The notes beneath the pieces were generated by a model that did no database searches, was not told the DNA's origin, and worked only from the letters and a program-made list of their open reading frames with translations. Below, piece after piece: positions 45,210-54,610 of a DNA stretch of 64,000 nt. The stretch is taken from the NCBI GenBank assembly GCA_052379845.1, contig JBQTCF010000024.1. One strand, given 5' to 3'. Both the position numbers and the translations under genes were made by a program. The DNA is from Roseinatronobacter sp052379845 (GTDB lineage: Bacteria > Pseudomonadota > Alphaproteobacteria > Rhodobacterales > Rhodobacteraceae). Each line of letters starts with the position of its first letter. The stretch's first letter is position 1.

Positions 45210-47155
45210 ACAAAACCGCTGCTCCCAAGAATAAGGAAGTGCCATTCAATAAAGCGGTGGTCGCCCGAAGTGAGAGACCAACCAAACTTGTGAACCAAGT
45301 GCTCTCGAAATACCGCATTGAGGCGGTTGGTGCAGCGCCAACTGCCCGGCCTTTGCGCGTCGCAAAAGTGTCGTTTGCCGGCAAAAAAACAATTCATGGC
45401 GAAACATCAGAATTCAGCTTTGATTGGGACATAAACGGCAATGGCGTCTGGGGCATCATGGCCGATGAAAACCTAGCAGGGAAATCGTCTATTTTGCAGG
45501 TGATTTTGTGGGCGCTGCGTGGTCGCCCCAAAAGCCTCACCGAAACCGTGGAACAGTGGATCGAAAAAGTTGACGTTGGTTTTGTCGTCGACGGACGCCC
45601 GATGCAAGTGAAGTTCGATGTGGTGGACGAACAACCGATCGGCCTAATTTCATTTGGAGAGCCATCGAAATCGCCAATCGTCAAAAACTTTGCCGACACG
45701 GACGAATTCCAGGATTCCATGCAGGAGATCATGCTGTCAGCACTCGGCCTTGAGCCTATCCCGACAAGCCAGGTGGCAGGCGGCAGGATCGTCGCTTATG
45801 ATGACGGCTGGGCCGCATATACGGGTGCATTCCTGACTGACGCTGACAGCGACGCAATTATCGGCGAACAGACGGGCGGTGATCTGATCCAGAGGCTTCT
45901 TCAGGTCTATATTGGAATTCCGTGGGTCAAGACCTTCTTCCAAGCGCGTACGCAAGCCAGACTACTGGAAGCAGACACCGCCTCAAGACGCAGAAAACTG
46001 GCCGGGCTCGGAGGCAAGTCGCTCGAAGATCTGGAAGCTGATTTGGCCAAGGTCAAAGAAAAGATCGCCGATGAGGGGGCACGCAGCCTTGCTTCGCAGC
46101 GTTTGAATGATGCGCGGCTTGAGCGTGATGCACTGACAAAACGCATCAGCGAAATGAACCGATCCTATGGTCAGGCCAAGGATACCGTCGAACTGAGCCA
46201 TCAATCGAGAGTAAAAGCAGAACAGCTCGTCAACGCCATCAAAGAAGAGAATGCTGCTTCGCAGTTTTTCGGATCGTTGAAGCCGCATTCTTGCCCTCGG
46301 TGCAGCTCATCTATTGACGAGAGCCAAATCAAAAAAGAGCAGACTGATCATGCTTGTTCAGTGTGCAGCAAACCTGTTGAACAACCAGATCCTGCCGAGG
46401 TTACGGCCCAGCTGAGGCAGGCGGAAGAGCGATTGACGCTTGCCCGCAACACGGAAAAGGACGCCACGAAATTTGTAAACAAGCTTGAGCGAAACATGGC
46501 TTTAGCGCGTGATGAGCTTGAGGTTGTCGGGCAGACAATGAACGAGCTTGCCGCGACCGGGACGGCTGCGGATGCTGGCTTGCTCCAGACGGAAAAAGAT
46601 CGGCTGCAGGGGATGATTGAAGCTGCCCGTGCGATTTTTGAATCTGTTGACGACAACACCGACGAGCTGGCGATCGTAAAAGCTGCATCAGACGAAGCAA
46701 ACCAGCGTGTTCAAACGGCTGCGATATCAGTGATGAAGGAGATTTCTAGCGAGGTGACTCGGATCTCGCAAACACTTGGCATGAAAGATGTCGAAAGTGT
46801 CACACTTAAGCGGAATGCACATGTAGAGATTATAAAAGGTGGCAGTCTGTCGAAATGGAAGGACCTGTCGCCAGGAGAGCGGCTGAGACTGCGGATTGCT
46901 ACGGTCATTGCCCTTTCGCGTGGCTCTCAAAAGATGGGTATGGGTCGCCACCCGGGACTATTACTCATCGACTCGCCAGGACGGGAAGAAATGCAACCCG
47001 ACGATCTGAAGCAAACAATCAATGAATTGATCGGACTGACCGCAGAATATCCTGATACCCAGATGTTCATAGCCATGACAGGCAAGCCGTCTGATCTGAG
47101 CGGCGTCGCAAGTGACCGCATTGTTCATGCAGCCAAGGGCCAGAAGCTTTGGTGA
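45206..47155 (+). CDS. SMC/Rad50-like ATPase with central CxxC pair
   Basis: A 649-residue ABC-type ATPase. The P-loop DENLAGKSSILQVILWALRG puts GKSS at 92-95, but the first Gly of the Walker A is Asp87. Coiled-coil arms (about 270-355 and 395-500) flank a zinc-hook-like centre, CPRC (363-366) and CSVC (384-387). The signature LSPGERLRLRI (about 555-565) and Walker B GLLLIDSPGREE (Asp589) end the molecule. It is a Rad50/RecN-like DNA-sensing ATPase by architecture. Operon with unknown proteins and a nuclease suggests defence. Confidence 0.85.
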   Translation: MNKTAAPKNKEVPFNKAVVARSERPTKLVNQVLSKYRIEAVGAAPTARPLRVAKVSFAGKKTIHGETSEFSFDWDINGNGVWGIMADENLAGKSSILQVILWALRGRPKSLTETVEQWIEKVDVGFVVDGRPMQVKFDVVDEQPIGLISFGEPSKSPIVKNFADTDEFQDSMQEIMLSALGLEPIPTSQVAGGRIVAYDDGWAAYTGAFLTDADSDAIIGEQTGGDLIQRLLQVYIGIPWVKTFFQARTQARLLEADTASRRRKLAGLGGKSLEDLEADLAKVKEKIADEGARSLASQRLNDARLERDALTKRISEMNRSYGQAKDTVELSHQSRVKAEQLVNAIKEENAASQFFGSLKPHSCPRCSSSIDESQIKKEQTDHACSVCSKPVEQPDPAEVTAQLRQAEERLTLARNTEKDATKFVNKLERNMALARDELEVVGQTMNELAATGTAADAGLLQTEKDRLQGMIEAARAIFESVDDNTDELAIVKAASDEANQRVQTAAISVMKEISSEVTRISQTLGMKDVESVTLKRNAHVEIIKGGSLSKWKDLSPGERLRLRIATVIALSRGSQKMGMGRHPGLLLIDSPGREEMQPDDLKQTINELIGLTAEYPDTQMFIAMTGKPSDLSGVASDRIVHAAKGQKLW

Positions 47156-47179
47156 TGTATCGCTCACTCACGATCTGGT

Positions 47180-48385
47180 ATGGTAGATTGGGTCTCAGAA
47201 ATGGTTGATCTGGAAACGAGGGTTGCTGAACTCACGCAACGGAACGAGATAGTGACCCTCTCCGCTCTGGGTGGGTCTAATGCAATTCGAGAATCAGAAG
47301 GCTATTTGTCGCCTGTTTTTGGGATTGTGGCAGGTGCGGTTGCAACCCACTGGGATGATGTCGACGACGCTGAACCGATGATTGCGTTTTTGGCTAAGGG
47401 CTTCCAGCACAACAAAGATCGACTGGCCCTTCGGGAGAGTATTGAAGCTGTCCACGGACTGCCCAAGGAGACCTACAGGTCGTTTGTGATGGCGTTGGAC
47501 GCCCGCACCAGGGACCCGGATGAGCATCCTATTTTGAAAGCGGAGGCCATGAGTGGGCTGATGCGTTTCGCACTTTGCGATCAACGCTGGACAGCAACCG
47601 CTTGTGCCGGACTGCAGGCCTATGAATTTGGGTCAGACCCGCTCGCCGATCCGCTTGTGTGTCGGCTCACTTCGGTCGCCTATGAGCACTTGGCTTATGA
47701 AGAAGCGCTGGTCCTCTTGGAAAGCTTCGTTGAGCACCAATCAAGCCGGGCGCAAGCAAATCTTGAGAGAGGGCTTGTCCAGATTTCCATCGCGCTTGAA
47801 CGCGCGACTGTGGAGGAGATTTCCGAAGAGCTGTCGGTTGCGGCGAGTTGGCTAGAGGCCTCGGTGCGGGCTGATCCAGAGCGACGCGACAGCAGCATCT
47901 ATTGCTTGCTTGTTCGCTCACTCTTGAGCCTGACGGATAAGGCCGCTGCCGCATTTCCAGAGACCGTGCAACAATTGCGGGAAGAAGCTTTTGTCAGCGA
48001 GTTATGGGATCGGCCAGCCCCAGGCATGGAATGGCTGTTTCCACCATCTTACGCGCCTGCGGCCTGGGTGCCGATGGTCGACAAGTTAAGTCATTTGGCA
48101 GGGCGACTAAGCGAACCGAGTTGGTTGGATGCATCCGTCGTTTTGGAGGAGCTGTTTCAAGTCTATTCGATCAACCGCGCGGTGCGACCGGGCGCGCCGG
48201 ACATAGGGGAGTTTATCAGACCGGCAATTGAAGCTGCGTTTCTGCGAGAACGTGGATTGATGGGGCATCTTGATCAGTGGCTATCGAAGGGTAAATTCGG
48301 TGGTCTATCCGAAACAGACGCAAAACAGCTTCGATACAATCTGCAACCCGCAATCAATGAGGAGGGACCGCCGGAAAAGCTCTGA
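47180..48385 (+). CDS. Unknown 401-residue protein of the ATPase/nuclease operon
   Basis: A helical protein with repeated short helices and many Leu/Ala/Glu (VCRLTSVAYEHLAYEEALVLLESFVEHQSSRAQANLERG; YCLLVRSLLSLTDKAAAAF), reminiscent of TPR or other alpha-solenoid scaffolds. No catalytic motif seen. It starts 24 bp after the ATPase stop and ends 3 bp before the ATG that leads into the nuclease, so it belongs to the same transcript. Possibly the target-recognition or assembly subunit; inferred. Confidence 0.65.
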   Translation: MVDWVSEMVDLETRVAELTQRNEIVTLSALGGSNAIRESEGYLSPVFGIVAGAVATHWDDVDDAEPMIAFLAKGFQHNKDRLALRESIEAVHGLPKETYRSFVMALDARTRDPDEHPILKAEAMSGLMRFALCDQRWTATACAGLQAYEFGSDPLADPLVCRLTSVAYEHLAYEEALVLLESFVEHQSSRAQANLERGLVQISIALERATVEEISEELSVAASWLEASVRADPERRDSSIYCLLVRSLLSLTDKAAAAFPETVQQLREEAFVSELWDRPAPGMEWLFPPSYAPAAWVPMVDKLSHLAGRLSEPSWLDASVVLEELFQVYSINRAVRPGAPDIGEFIRPAIEAAFLRERGLMGHLDQWLSKGKFGGLSETDAKQLRYNLQPAINEEGPPEKL

Positions 48386-48388
48386 GGG

Positions 48389-49086
48389 ATGGAGCTTTCG
48401 GCCCAAGGTCCGTCCCTGAAAAAAAATACTTGGCTGGCCTTTCTGCTACCGGTGCCAGACTGGTGGAAGTGGAAGCGGGCCAATTCTGGTTTCGGGCAGA
48501 TTTTTCTGCAGTGGAAAAGCGGATATTGGACACGGCCTTGGATGCGCTTGAAGGTGCCGCGGATTATGGCGGCGAAGTCAAGCAGAGGATGGATCATTTG
48601 ATCTTTCTGCTGATCCGTTTTGTTTCTGACCGCATAGATGGCCAGAGCAAAAGGTTCGGATATCTGGCAAGGATAAAAGAAGCGGACAAGGTGCCGTTGG
48701 AGGACGAGCTGCAGGAAGATCTGTACGACTACCTGAATTCCATTTTGGTCTGTGATCTGGAGCGAATTGACATCAGTTCAGGCCGAACAGACATTTACAT
48801 CCCCTGCAATGGATTTCGACTGATCATCGAATTGAAGAGACTGGCCGCAGCCTGGACCGAGGCCGCCATCGCACCACTTCTTCGGCAGACAACGGCGTAT
48901 CATCAAACTGACATTCGCCTTGGTGTGCTCGGCATTCTCGACCTCTCGGATCGACCTGCTGGTGTTCCACATCTTGATCAGTGCATCTATGTCCAAAAAC
49001 GCGAAGTTTCCGGAGAACCAAATCGCACTGCTGTGGTTATGCGTGTGCCTGGAAATGCCCGAACACCGTCGGATTCGAAGACTTAG
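48389..49086 (+). CDS. Putative PD-(D/E)XK nuclease, start separated by an A8 tract
   Basis: The body (48430-49086, 218 residues from a TTG) has DIYIPCNGFRLIIELKR, a D-x(n)-E-x-K signature of PD-(D/E)XK nucleases, preceded by helices. The only good start, ATG 48389 (MELSAQGPSLKK), is in another frame and meets the body at a run of eight A (48419-48426); nine A would give one continuous protein (SLKKKYLAGL). Thus either the gene is off by one deleted A, or slippage on the A tract makes the nuclease. Last gene of the operon. Confidence 0.65.
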
Positions 49087-49763
49087 AGATTTTCACTAAA
49101 CGACGTTTGAAAGTTCATCGCTAACCCACGACAAACAGGTTTTGATGTGCATCGGTACTGACATGTGTTTCTGCACCTGAATTATGGATGCGGAATTTCA
49201 AGGCGCTGCAATAATACATGCCTTCTTTCGCCCGCGCGATCTTCCCCTTCAAAAAAGATGCTGTTCGCCTGAAGTAAGCTCAGTCCCAAATCCATCAGTA
49301 TCGACAACAAACACTGCATCATCAACGTCGGTTAGAGGAGGGGCTCGGCGCTGTCTCAGCATCTTTGAATGACTGCTTTCGGTGATCTCGATCCAGTCAC
49401 ATGCATCTGCAGCGAATGTCTCCTTCCCTGAAGGTTTTTCGATGTGGGCCGCGGCACGACATTGGCGGCCAAGAGCTGGCGGCCCACGTTGACAAACCTC
49501 GGAAGGAGGAAGCCGCGGGGGTCTTGGATCGACCTATGGGGAAAGTGCGCGGATGGTTGGGGCGACGGCTGTGTCAGGCGTTCGGCTGAAGGTTCGCATC
49601 ACGGCTGAGCTGGTCACTGAAGCGGTCGAACATGCTGGTATCGCCTTGCATACTGCCGTGCCTGCCGTCGGTTTTGGCGCTGAGGAGCGATAAGCGCATA
49701 TGGCCTGAGCCGGGTCTGCGGGGTGCAGCCGGTGGCGTTTTCTGGCATCTGACAGGCGGTGTG
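49087..49763. other. Mostly gene-free region with a possible gene remnant
   Basis: On the minus strand, 49443-49249 is an uninterrupted, protein-like stretch (EKPSGKETFAADACDWIEI, TESSHSKMLRQRRAPPLTDVDD, VFVVDTDGFGTEL) ending in a stop; it could be the tail of a gene whose front was lost when the neighbouring IS91 element arrived. The rest, to 49763, shows only low-complexity frames and presumably includes the IS91 terminus. Confidence 0.3.
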
Positions 49764-50963
49764 TCATGCGGCCTGCTCCCGTGGTGGTGCGCGCGACATT
49801 GGTATTTGTCCGCGGCGGAAGATCTCGATGATGCGCATGGGGCCGCCGCAACAGGGGCACGGTTCGCGCAGGGTGAGTGGGATGATCTCGGCGTCGGGTC
49901 CTGATGCGGCAGCCTGTTCGGGGCGCTGGACGCAGAGCAAGGTGCGGATCTTTGTGATGTTGGCCTTGCGGGTCGCACTGGCCAGAAGGCCGTAGTGCCG
50001 AATGCGATGGAAGCCGTCGGGTAGCACATGGATCAGAAATCGGCGGATGAACTCAGGCGTGGCCAGCCGCATGACCTTTTGCCGGTCGCCAGATTTGATG
50101 CGGTAATCTTTCCAGCGGAAAGCGACGGTCTGGGCATCGGCGCTGACCAGGCGCGCATTCGAGATGGCGACGCGGTGGGTATAGCGGCTTAGGTAGGCCA
50201 GCACGGCTTCGGGGCCGCCGAAAGGCGGCTTGGCATAGACCACCCATTCGGATTTGTGGAATGGGGCGAGCCAGTTAGCGAACGCCTTTGCTTCTGACAA
50301 ATTCGAAAAATCGCCGAAGAAGGCCAGCTGGCCTGCGCGGTGCAAACCCATCAGCCCGTCCAGAAACAGGCGTCGGAACAACCGCGACAGAACCCGCACA
50401 TGCAGGAAGAACCCGGGGCGGCAGGTGACCCAGTTCGCGCCATCGGGCGACAGGCCGCCGCCGGGCACGATCATATGGATGTGTGGATGATGGGTCAGCG
50501 CCGAACCCCAGGTGTGCAGCACGCTGGTCATGCCGACTCGCGCGCCCATACGCTTGGGGTCTGCTGCGATGGTCATGACCGTTTCCGCAGACGCCCGGAA
50601 CAGCAGGCCATAGACTGCCTTCTTGTTCCAATAGGCGATCTGCGCAATCTCCGCTGGCATCGTGAAGACGACGTGGAAATATTCCACCGGCAACAGATCC
50701 TCAGCGCGCGCCTCCATCCAGTCGCGCGCCGCAGGCCCCTGGCACTTGGGGCAGTGCCTGTTTTTGCATGAGTTGTAGCTGACATGATGATGGCCACACT
50801 TGGCGCACCCCGCCACATGCCCGCCGAGCGCTTCGGTCCGGCAGGCTTCAATCGCTGACATCACCTTCAACTGGGACAGGCTGACATGCCCCGCATTGGC
50901 CTGCCGCCACGCAGGACCATGGGCGCGGAAGATATCAGCGATCTCCAGCTTGAGCCGTGGCAC
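49764..50963 (-). CDS. IS91-family transposase (Y2 HUH type)
   Basis: A 399-residue transposase: N-terminal zinc-binding region CGHHHVSYNSCKNRHCPKCQG, the HUH motif in HHPHIHMIVPGGGL, and the later AVLAYLSRYTHRVAISNARL with Tyr residues of the Y2 pair, followed by a C-terminal cysteine knuckle (CPCCGGPMRII). IS91 enzymes move by rolling-circle-like, single-strand transposition. It lies directly after the tyrosine recombinase of the same element. Confidence 0.93.
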   Translation of the reverse strand: MPRLKLEIADIFRAHGPAWRQANAGHVSLSQLKVMSAIEACRTEALGGHVAGCAKCGHHHVSYNSCKNRHCPKCQGPAARDWMEARAEDLLPVEYFHVVFTMPAEIAQIAYWNKKAVYGLLFRASAETVMTIAADPKRMGARVGMTSVLHTWGSALTHHPHIHMIVPGGGLSPDGANWVTCRPGFFLHVRVLSRLFRRLFLDGLMGLHRAGQLAFFGDFSNLSEAKAFANWLAPFHKSEWVVYAKPPFGGPEAVLAYLSRYTHRVAISNARLVSADAQTVAFRWKDYRIKSGDRQKVMRLATPEFIRRFLIHVLPDGFHRIRHYGLLASATRKANITKIRTLLCVQRPEQAAASGPDAEIIPLTLREPCPCCGGPMRIIEIFRRGQIPMSRAPPREQAA

Positions 50964-50975
50964 CGGCTCTTGGCG

Positions 50976-51863
50976 CTATTCCAACCCTCGTCGCAAGGTC
51001 TCGTCTTGCAACAGTTTCATCTGCTCGAAAGGACTGACGGTGCTGCGGATGGTCTTTGTCGCCACATGTGCATACCGCGCAGTGGTCGTCAGCTTGGAGT
51101 GGCCAAGCAACACTTGGATCACGCGCACGTCCGTGTTGGCTTCCAGCAGATGTGTGGCGAAGCTGTGCCGCAATGTGTGCAGCGTTGCAGCCTTCTGGAT
51201 ACCTGCCATGTGTTTGGCCGAGGTGAAGGCCCGGTTCAGTTGTCGGGGCGACAGCGGGCTGATCTTTGGCTTGCCGGGGAACAACCACCCCTCGGGGCGG
51301 GACTCGCGCCAATAGTCGCGCAACAGATCCAGCAGGCTCGGCGACAGCATCGCTTTGCGATCCCGACCGCCCTTGCCATCATCGACATGGATCAGCATCC
51401 GATCGCTGTCGATATCCTTGACCTTGAGGTTGCAAACTTCGGATGCTCGCAGTCCGGCTCCGTAACTGATACCAAGAGCTGCGCGATATTTGAGCCCGGG
51501 ACCGGGCACGGCGGCCATCAAATCAGCCACCTCCTCGACACTCAGGACAATCGGCAATTTGCGCGGCTTGCGATGAAACTGCATGAAGCGCTTCACCTCA
51601 TCGCGTCCACAGGTGATGCCGAAAAAGAACCGCAGGGAAATGATGCGCACGTTGAAGGTGCTGGCCGACACGCCGTCCTGTGTCATCTTGAGCTGATAGG
51701 CGCGCAGATCTTCAGGGGTGGCTGTATCAGGCGGCCGCCCGAGGAATGACGCGAAATGCTTCATATTCCGGATGTGCGCTTTTTGCGTCTTCTCGCACAG
51801 CCCGCGAATATCCATGTCTTCGATCATCCGCTGACGCAGCGGGGTGGTCTTCTCCTCCTTCAT
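50976..51863 (-). CDS. Tyrosine recombinase accompanying IS91
   Basis: A 295-residue XerD-like integrase, starting MKEEKTTPLRQRMIEDMDIRG. SAM-like N-terminal domain (about 1-95), then catalytic motifs GLRASEVCNLKVKDID (Arg), TLHTLRHSFATHLLEANTD (His-x-x-Arg), LLGHSKLTTTARYAH with the nucleophile Tyr. It is typically partnered with IS91 transposases. The ATG at 51863 follows GGAGG; the frame continues 20 codons upstream without homology. Confidence 0.9.
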   Translation of the reverse strand: MKEEKTTPLRQRMIEDMDIRGLCEKTQKAHIRNMKHFASFLGRPPDTATPEDLRAYQLKMTQDGVSASTFNVRIISLRFFFGITCGRDEVKRFMQFHRKPRKLPIVLSVEEVADLMAAVPGPGLKYRAALGISYGAGLRASEVCNLKVKDIDSDRMLIHVDDGKGGRDRKAMLSPSLLDLLRDYWRESRPEGWLFPGKPKISPLSPRQLNRAFTSAKHMAGIQKAATLHTLRHSFATHLLEANTDVRVIQVLLGHSKLTTTARYAHVATKTIRSTVSPFEQMKLLQDETLRRGLE

Positions 51864-52129
51864 TGGAACCTCCTGTCTGACGGTGGGAAAGACCCCAATC
51901 GTCAGCCCAGAAGGGCCTGCCACAAAGAAAAACCATAGACTAGGTGCCGACGCCGCGGTCAGGCGCCAATGCCGCGGAGCGGCTTAGTCCTACCGCCCTC
52001 CACGTCGGTCTTGAGCCGGATCTCTGCGCAAGACCTGCATCCCATTGAGACTGGTGGCGCTCGGTAGCTGCGCCACGCCTGAGCGGCTGCTTTGGTGAAA
52101 CATGGCAATAGGGAAGGCTGTCGCGGGCA

Positions 52130-52451
52130 TCAACCGATGGCCATGTCCTCTGCGGTTTTGCCCGCCTCCAAAGCATCGACGAACCACTGCGGTTTGCGCC
52201 CCCGGCCGGACTAGGTGAGTGCCGGGTTCTCAGGGTGGCGGTATTTCGCAGGGGCGGGCGCACGAGCGGTTTTCGTTTCTTTGCCCATGAGTTCGGCCAG
52301 CGAATAGCCCATCTCCCTGGCGAAGGCTTCGACCTTGGCGCGGATCTCTGCCTTTTGCGGTTCCTCATAGGTCGTGATCGCCTTGGCGATGTCGTTCGTG
52401 CAATTTGCGCAGTTCCGTGAGCGACAGCGCCTCGAGGTCGAAATCAGCCAT
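52130..52451 (-). pseudogene. H-NS-family nucleoid protein, frameshifted and with a stop
   Basis: The minus strand begins MADFDLEALSLTELRKL, then needs a one-base shift near 52405 to continue NDIAKAITTYEEPQKAEIRAKVEAFAREMGYSLAELMG, PAKYRHPENPALT, an in-frame TAG where Trp is expected (before SGRGRKPQW), and FVDALEAGKTAEDMAIG. This is the complete alphaproteobacterial H-NS/HvrA-type protein (DNA-binding SGRGRKPQW motif). Two independent lesions indicate a true pseudogene. It neighbours the IS91 element. Confidence 0.8.
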
Positions 52452-52880
52452 GCGATGCTTTCCGTGTCCTGAATGATCCCGCAAGGTAGCCTGTATCGGC
52501 AGGATCCCGCATCTCCCTGACGGCTGGGGCGCGGGGGCGGTTGGGCATGATCGGTATCGACCGCCAGTGCAGGGCCGGGCTTGGGTTCTGACAGGCCATG
52601 TTTGCCGGATGACAGGGTCTGGCATTGGCTTCCCCGTGTCGCTCTGTCTGCTGGCCCATCCCTTCGACTGACAATCCCCTAATCCCGTTCGGGTTCCTGC
52701 GCGCAACCCCGCATCAGACCGGGCCGTGTTGGCCGCCTGTGGCGTCCTGCCCGCGCCACCCCGGTCCTCTGGAGGTTTCCGGTGTCCGTTCCGTCCACCG
52801 TGCACGCGTCACCCGACGGGCTTTTTCAGGGTCTTGTCGAAGGGACGGTCCCGAAGACAGGACACAGAAGGAAGCTACCC
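52452..52880. other. Long leader before ssb
   Basis: No supported gene. The end contains AGAAGGAAGC, the ribosome site for ssb at 52881. The region probably carries the ssb promoter; I cannot define it. Confidence 0.4.
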
Positions 52881-53285
52881 ATGCAAAACATCGTCATCCT
52901 CGCCGGCAACATCGGTCAGAAACCCGAAACCCGCACCACCCAGGGCGGCACCAACATCACCAACTTCAGCCTCGCCACCTCCCGCCCCCGCCTCTCGGAA
53001 GGTCGCGTGCTGCGCGACGAGAACGGCTACCGGGTCATGGACACCGAATGGCACCGCATCACCTGCTTCAACGGTCTCGGCAAGACGGTCGCGGAGCACT
53101 GCGAAAAGGGCATGAAGGTTCTCGTCCATGGCCGCATCCACTACACGAAATGGACCGACGCCGCGGGCAATGACCGCTACGGCTGCGAGATCATCGCCGA
53201 GAAGGTCGATTTCCTCAGCCGTCCGAAGTCGGCCGAGAGTGAAAACCCCGAACTGGTCGATCGCGACGACGAGATCCCGTTCTAA
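52881..53285 (+). CDS. ssb: Single-stranded DNA-binding protein
   Basis: A 134-residue plasmid-type SSB: MQNIVILAGNIGQKPETRTTQGGTNITNFSLATSR, TEWHRITCFNGLGKTVAEHCEKGMKVLVHGRIHYTKWTD and the acidic C-terminal tip DDEIPF that recruits repair proteins. OB-fold spans about 3-105. It protects single-stranded DNA in replication or conjugation of the plasmid. A 9-bp-stem hairpin follows. Confidence 0.95.
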   Translation: MQNIVILAGNIGQKPETRTTQGGTNITNFSLATSRPRLSEGRVLRDENGYRVMDTEWHRITCFNGLGKTVAEHCEKGMKVLVHGRIHYTKWTDAAGNDRYGCEIIAEKVDFLSRPKSAESENPELVDRDDEIPF

Positions 53286-53310
53286 GGAACGGGGTCTCCC
53301 CCCCCTCGGG

Positions 53311-53332
53311 CCCGGCGGGGCAACCCGCCGGG
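53311..53332 (+). terminator. Hairpin after ssb
   Basis: CCCGGCGGG-gcaa-CCCGCCGGG, a perfect 9-bp stem 25 bp after the stop. GC-rich and without a long T-run, similar in style to the hairpin after 42855. Confidence 0.65.
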
Positions 53333-53410
53333 TTCGCTACATCGCCGCAAGGCCCTTTGCGAATGGTTGAAAGATGTTGTTCAGGCCGAATCGAACGTGA
53401 GTTGCTGAAG

Positions 53411-54610
53411 TCAGAACGGAACATCCTCTGCATCGTTCTTGGCTGTCGCACCAAGAATTTCAGCATGATCAACAATGAAACGCGCGCGTTCGTATAGCTC
53501 ATCAAATGTAAGAATCTCAGGTTGACGAAGATTACGACGGAATCCTTCGAAAGCTTGATAGCGAGCGGAGTTGATCCCATTCGCCGTTTGGAACTGCCCA
53601 AGACTTCCCACAACGAGGAATGACCTAGGCTGGACCGACATCAGTTCCTCACCCGTTGGATTCCCTTGATCGTCGGTGAAGCGATGATGCGTGTCGAGTG
53701 CGTCCGCAGCAGCGCGCAGCGACTCTTGGCATTGTGCGACGGCGCCGCTAAGTTCTGTTGATGGCGCCCAAGTTCCAGAGCGGTATTGGCTTGCCCTCAG
53801 AAGCTCGGTGGAGCTTTTCTTAATTTCGACCAGGCAAAGTGCGCTCACGGCGGCGCGGCTCTTCATGATACCATCAGGAATTTTGCCGGGTGCAACAAGA
53901 CTGGACCCGCGGATCGTCTGTTGCAACCTGCGGCCATCGAGTCCTGTGGTGAAGATGTAGCTAAGTCCATAGCCAAATATCCACTGGTTTCGCTCGAAGA
54001 ATTTTTGCCATTCGTCCTCACCGAGCTCGAAACCACGATCAAGCATCTGAGCGAACGCGCCCAACTGATCACGGCGATAAGCGAGCGCCACGACGTCCTC
54101 GGTGGTGATCCGGCTGCGCGCAAACTCGGTCACAAGTTCGGGACGGTCCTCAAGTAGCTTGATCGCGGCGGCGTCAGGCATGGAAACAAGACGCAAATCG
54201 GTCTCGTTAGGGCTGAACTTGGCCGGTCCCGGAATCTCCAAGAGACGAATACTGTCAAGAAAATCAATTAGCCTTGAAATCTGCTCGCCATAGAGAACAA
54301 CCTGTTCTCCAATAGGATTTCCGCTCTTGGTGCTCCACTTCTGGATATGGAGATGCGTTATACCTCGACCATCTTCAATGAAGCGGGCCTTGATCTGCTG
54401 TATTCCCGTAGTCGTCTCGTGGAGAACAATTTCGTCACCGTTTTTGACAAGCTCTTTCAACGGGCCAGCCTCCAATCGCTTCCAAGCGTTTCGGTATATT
54501 GTGCTCTTGCCCGGAAAGTTAAAGCTTTTGGATATGTAAAGTCTGTGCGGAAGCCGATTCTGGGCATGCTCGAACTCCTCAAACTCTACTTCCCGCATAA
54601 GCTGTTCCAA
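53411..54610 (-). CDS. sduA: Shedu-family anti-phage nuclease (DUF4263)
   Basis: A 399-residue protein whose C-terminal half matches DUF4263: EWQKFFERNQWIFGYGLSYIF, PDGIMKSRAAVSALCLVEIKKSSTELL (the D...E-x-K core of a PD-(D/E)XK nuclease), SGTWAPSTELSGAVAQCQESLR and RSFLVVGSLGQFQ. The N-terminal 170 residues are a variable regulatory domain. Shedu proteins act alone against phages. It is a single gene here, in opposite orientation to ssb and the next plasmid genes, consistent with an inserted defence module. Confidence 0.82.
   Translation of the reverse strand: MEQLMREVEFEEFEHAQNRLPHRLYISKSFNFPGKSTIYRNAWKRLEAGPLKELVKNGDEIVLHETTTGIQQIKARFIEDGRGITHLHIQKWSTKSGNPIGEQVVLYGEQISRLIDFLDSIRLLEIPGPAKFSPNETDLRLVSMPDAAAIKLLEDRPELVTEFARSRITTEDVVALAYRRDQLGAFAQMLDRGFELGEDEWQKFFERNQWIFGYGLSYIFTTGLDGRRLQQTIRGSSLVAPGKIPDGIMKSRAAVSALCLVEIKKSSTELLRASQYRSGTWAPSTELSGAVAQCQESLRAAADALDTHHRFTDDQGNPTGEELMSVQPRSFLVVGSLGQFQTANGINSARYQAFEGFRRNLRQPEILTFDELYERARFIVDHAEILGATAKNDAEDVPF

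Larger units (their letters stand above)
49764..51923 (-). mobile_element. IS91-like element with tyrosine recombinase
   Basis: Transposase and integrase genes in tandem on the minus strand, the usual arrangement of IS91-like units of this group. I could not fix the ori and ter ends; IS91 elements leave no target duplication. Outer borders probably lie near 49570 and 51950. Adjacent to a damaged H-NS-family gene. Confidence 0.7.
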
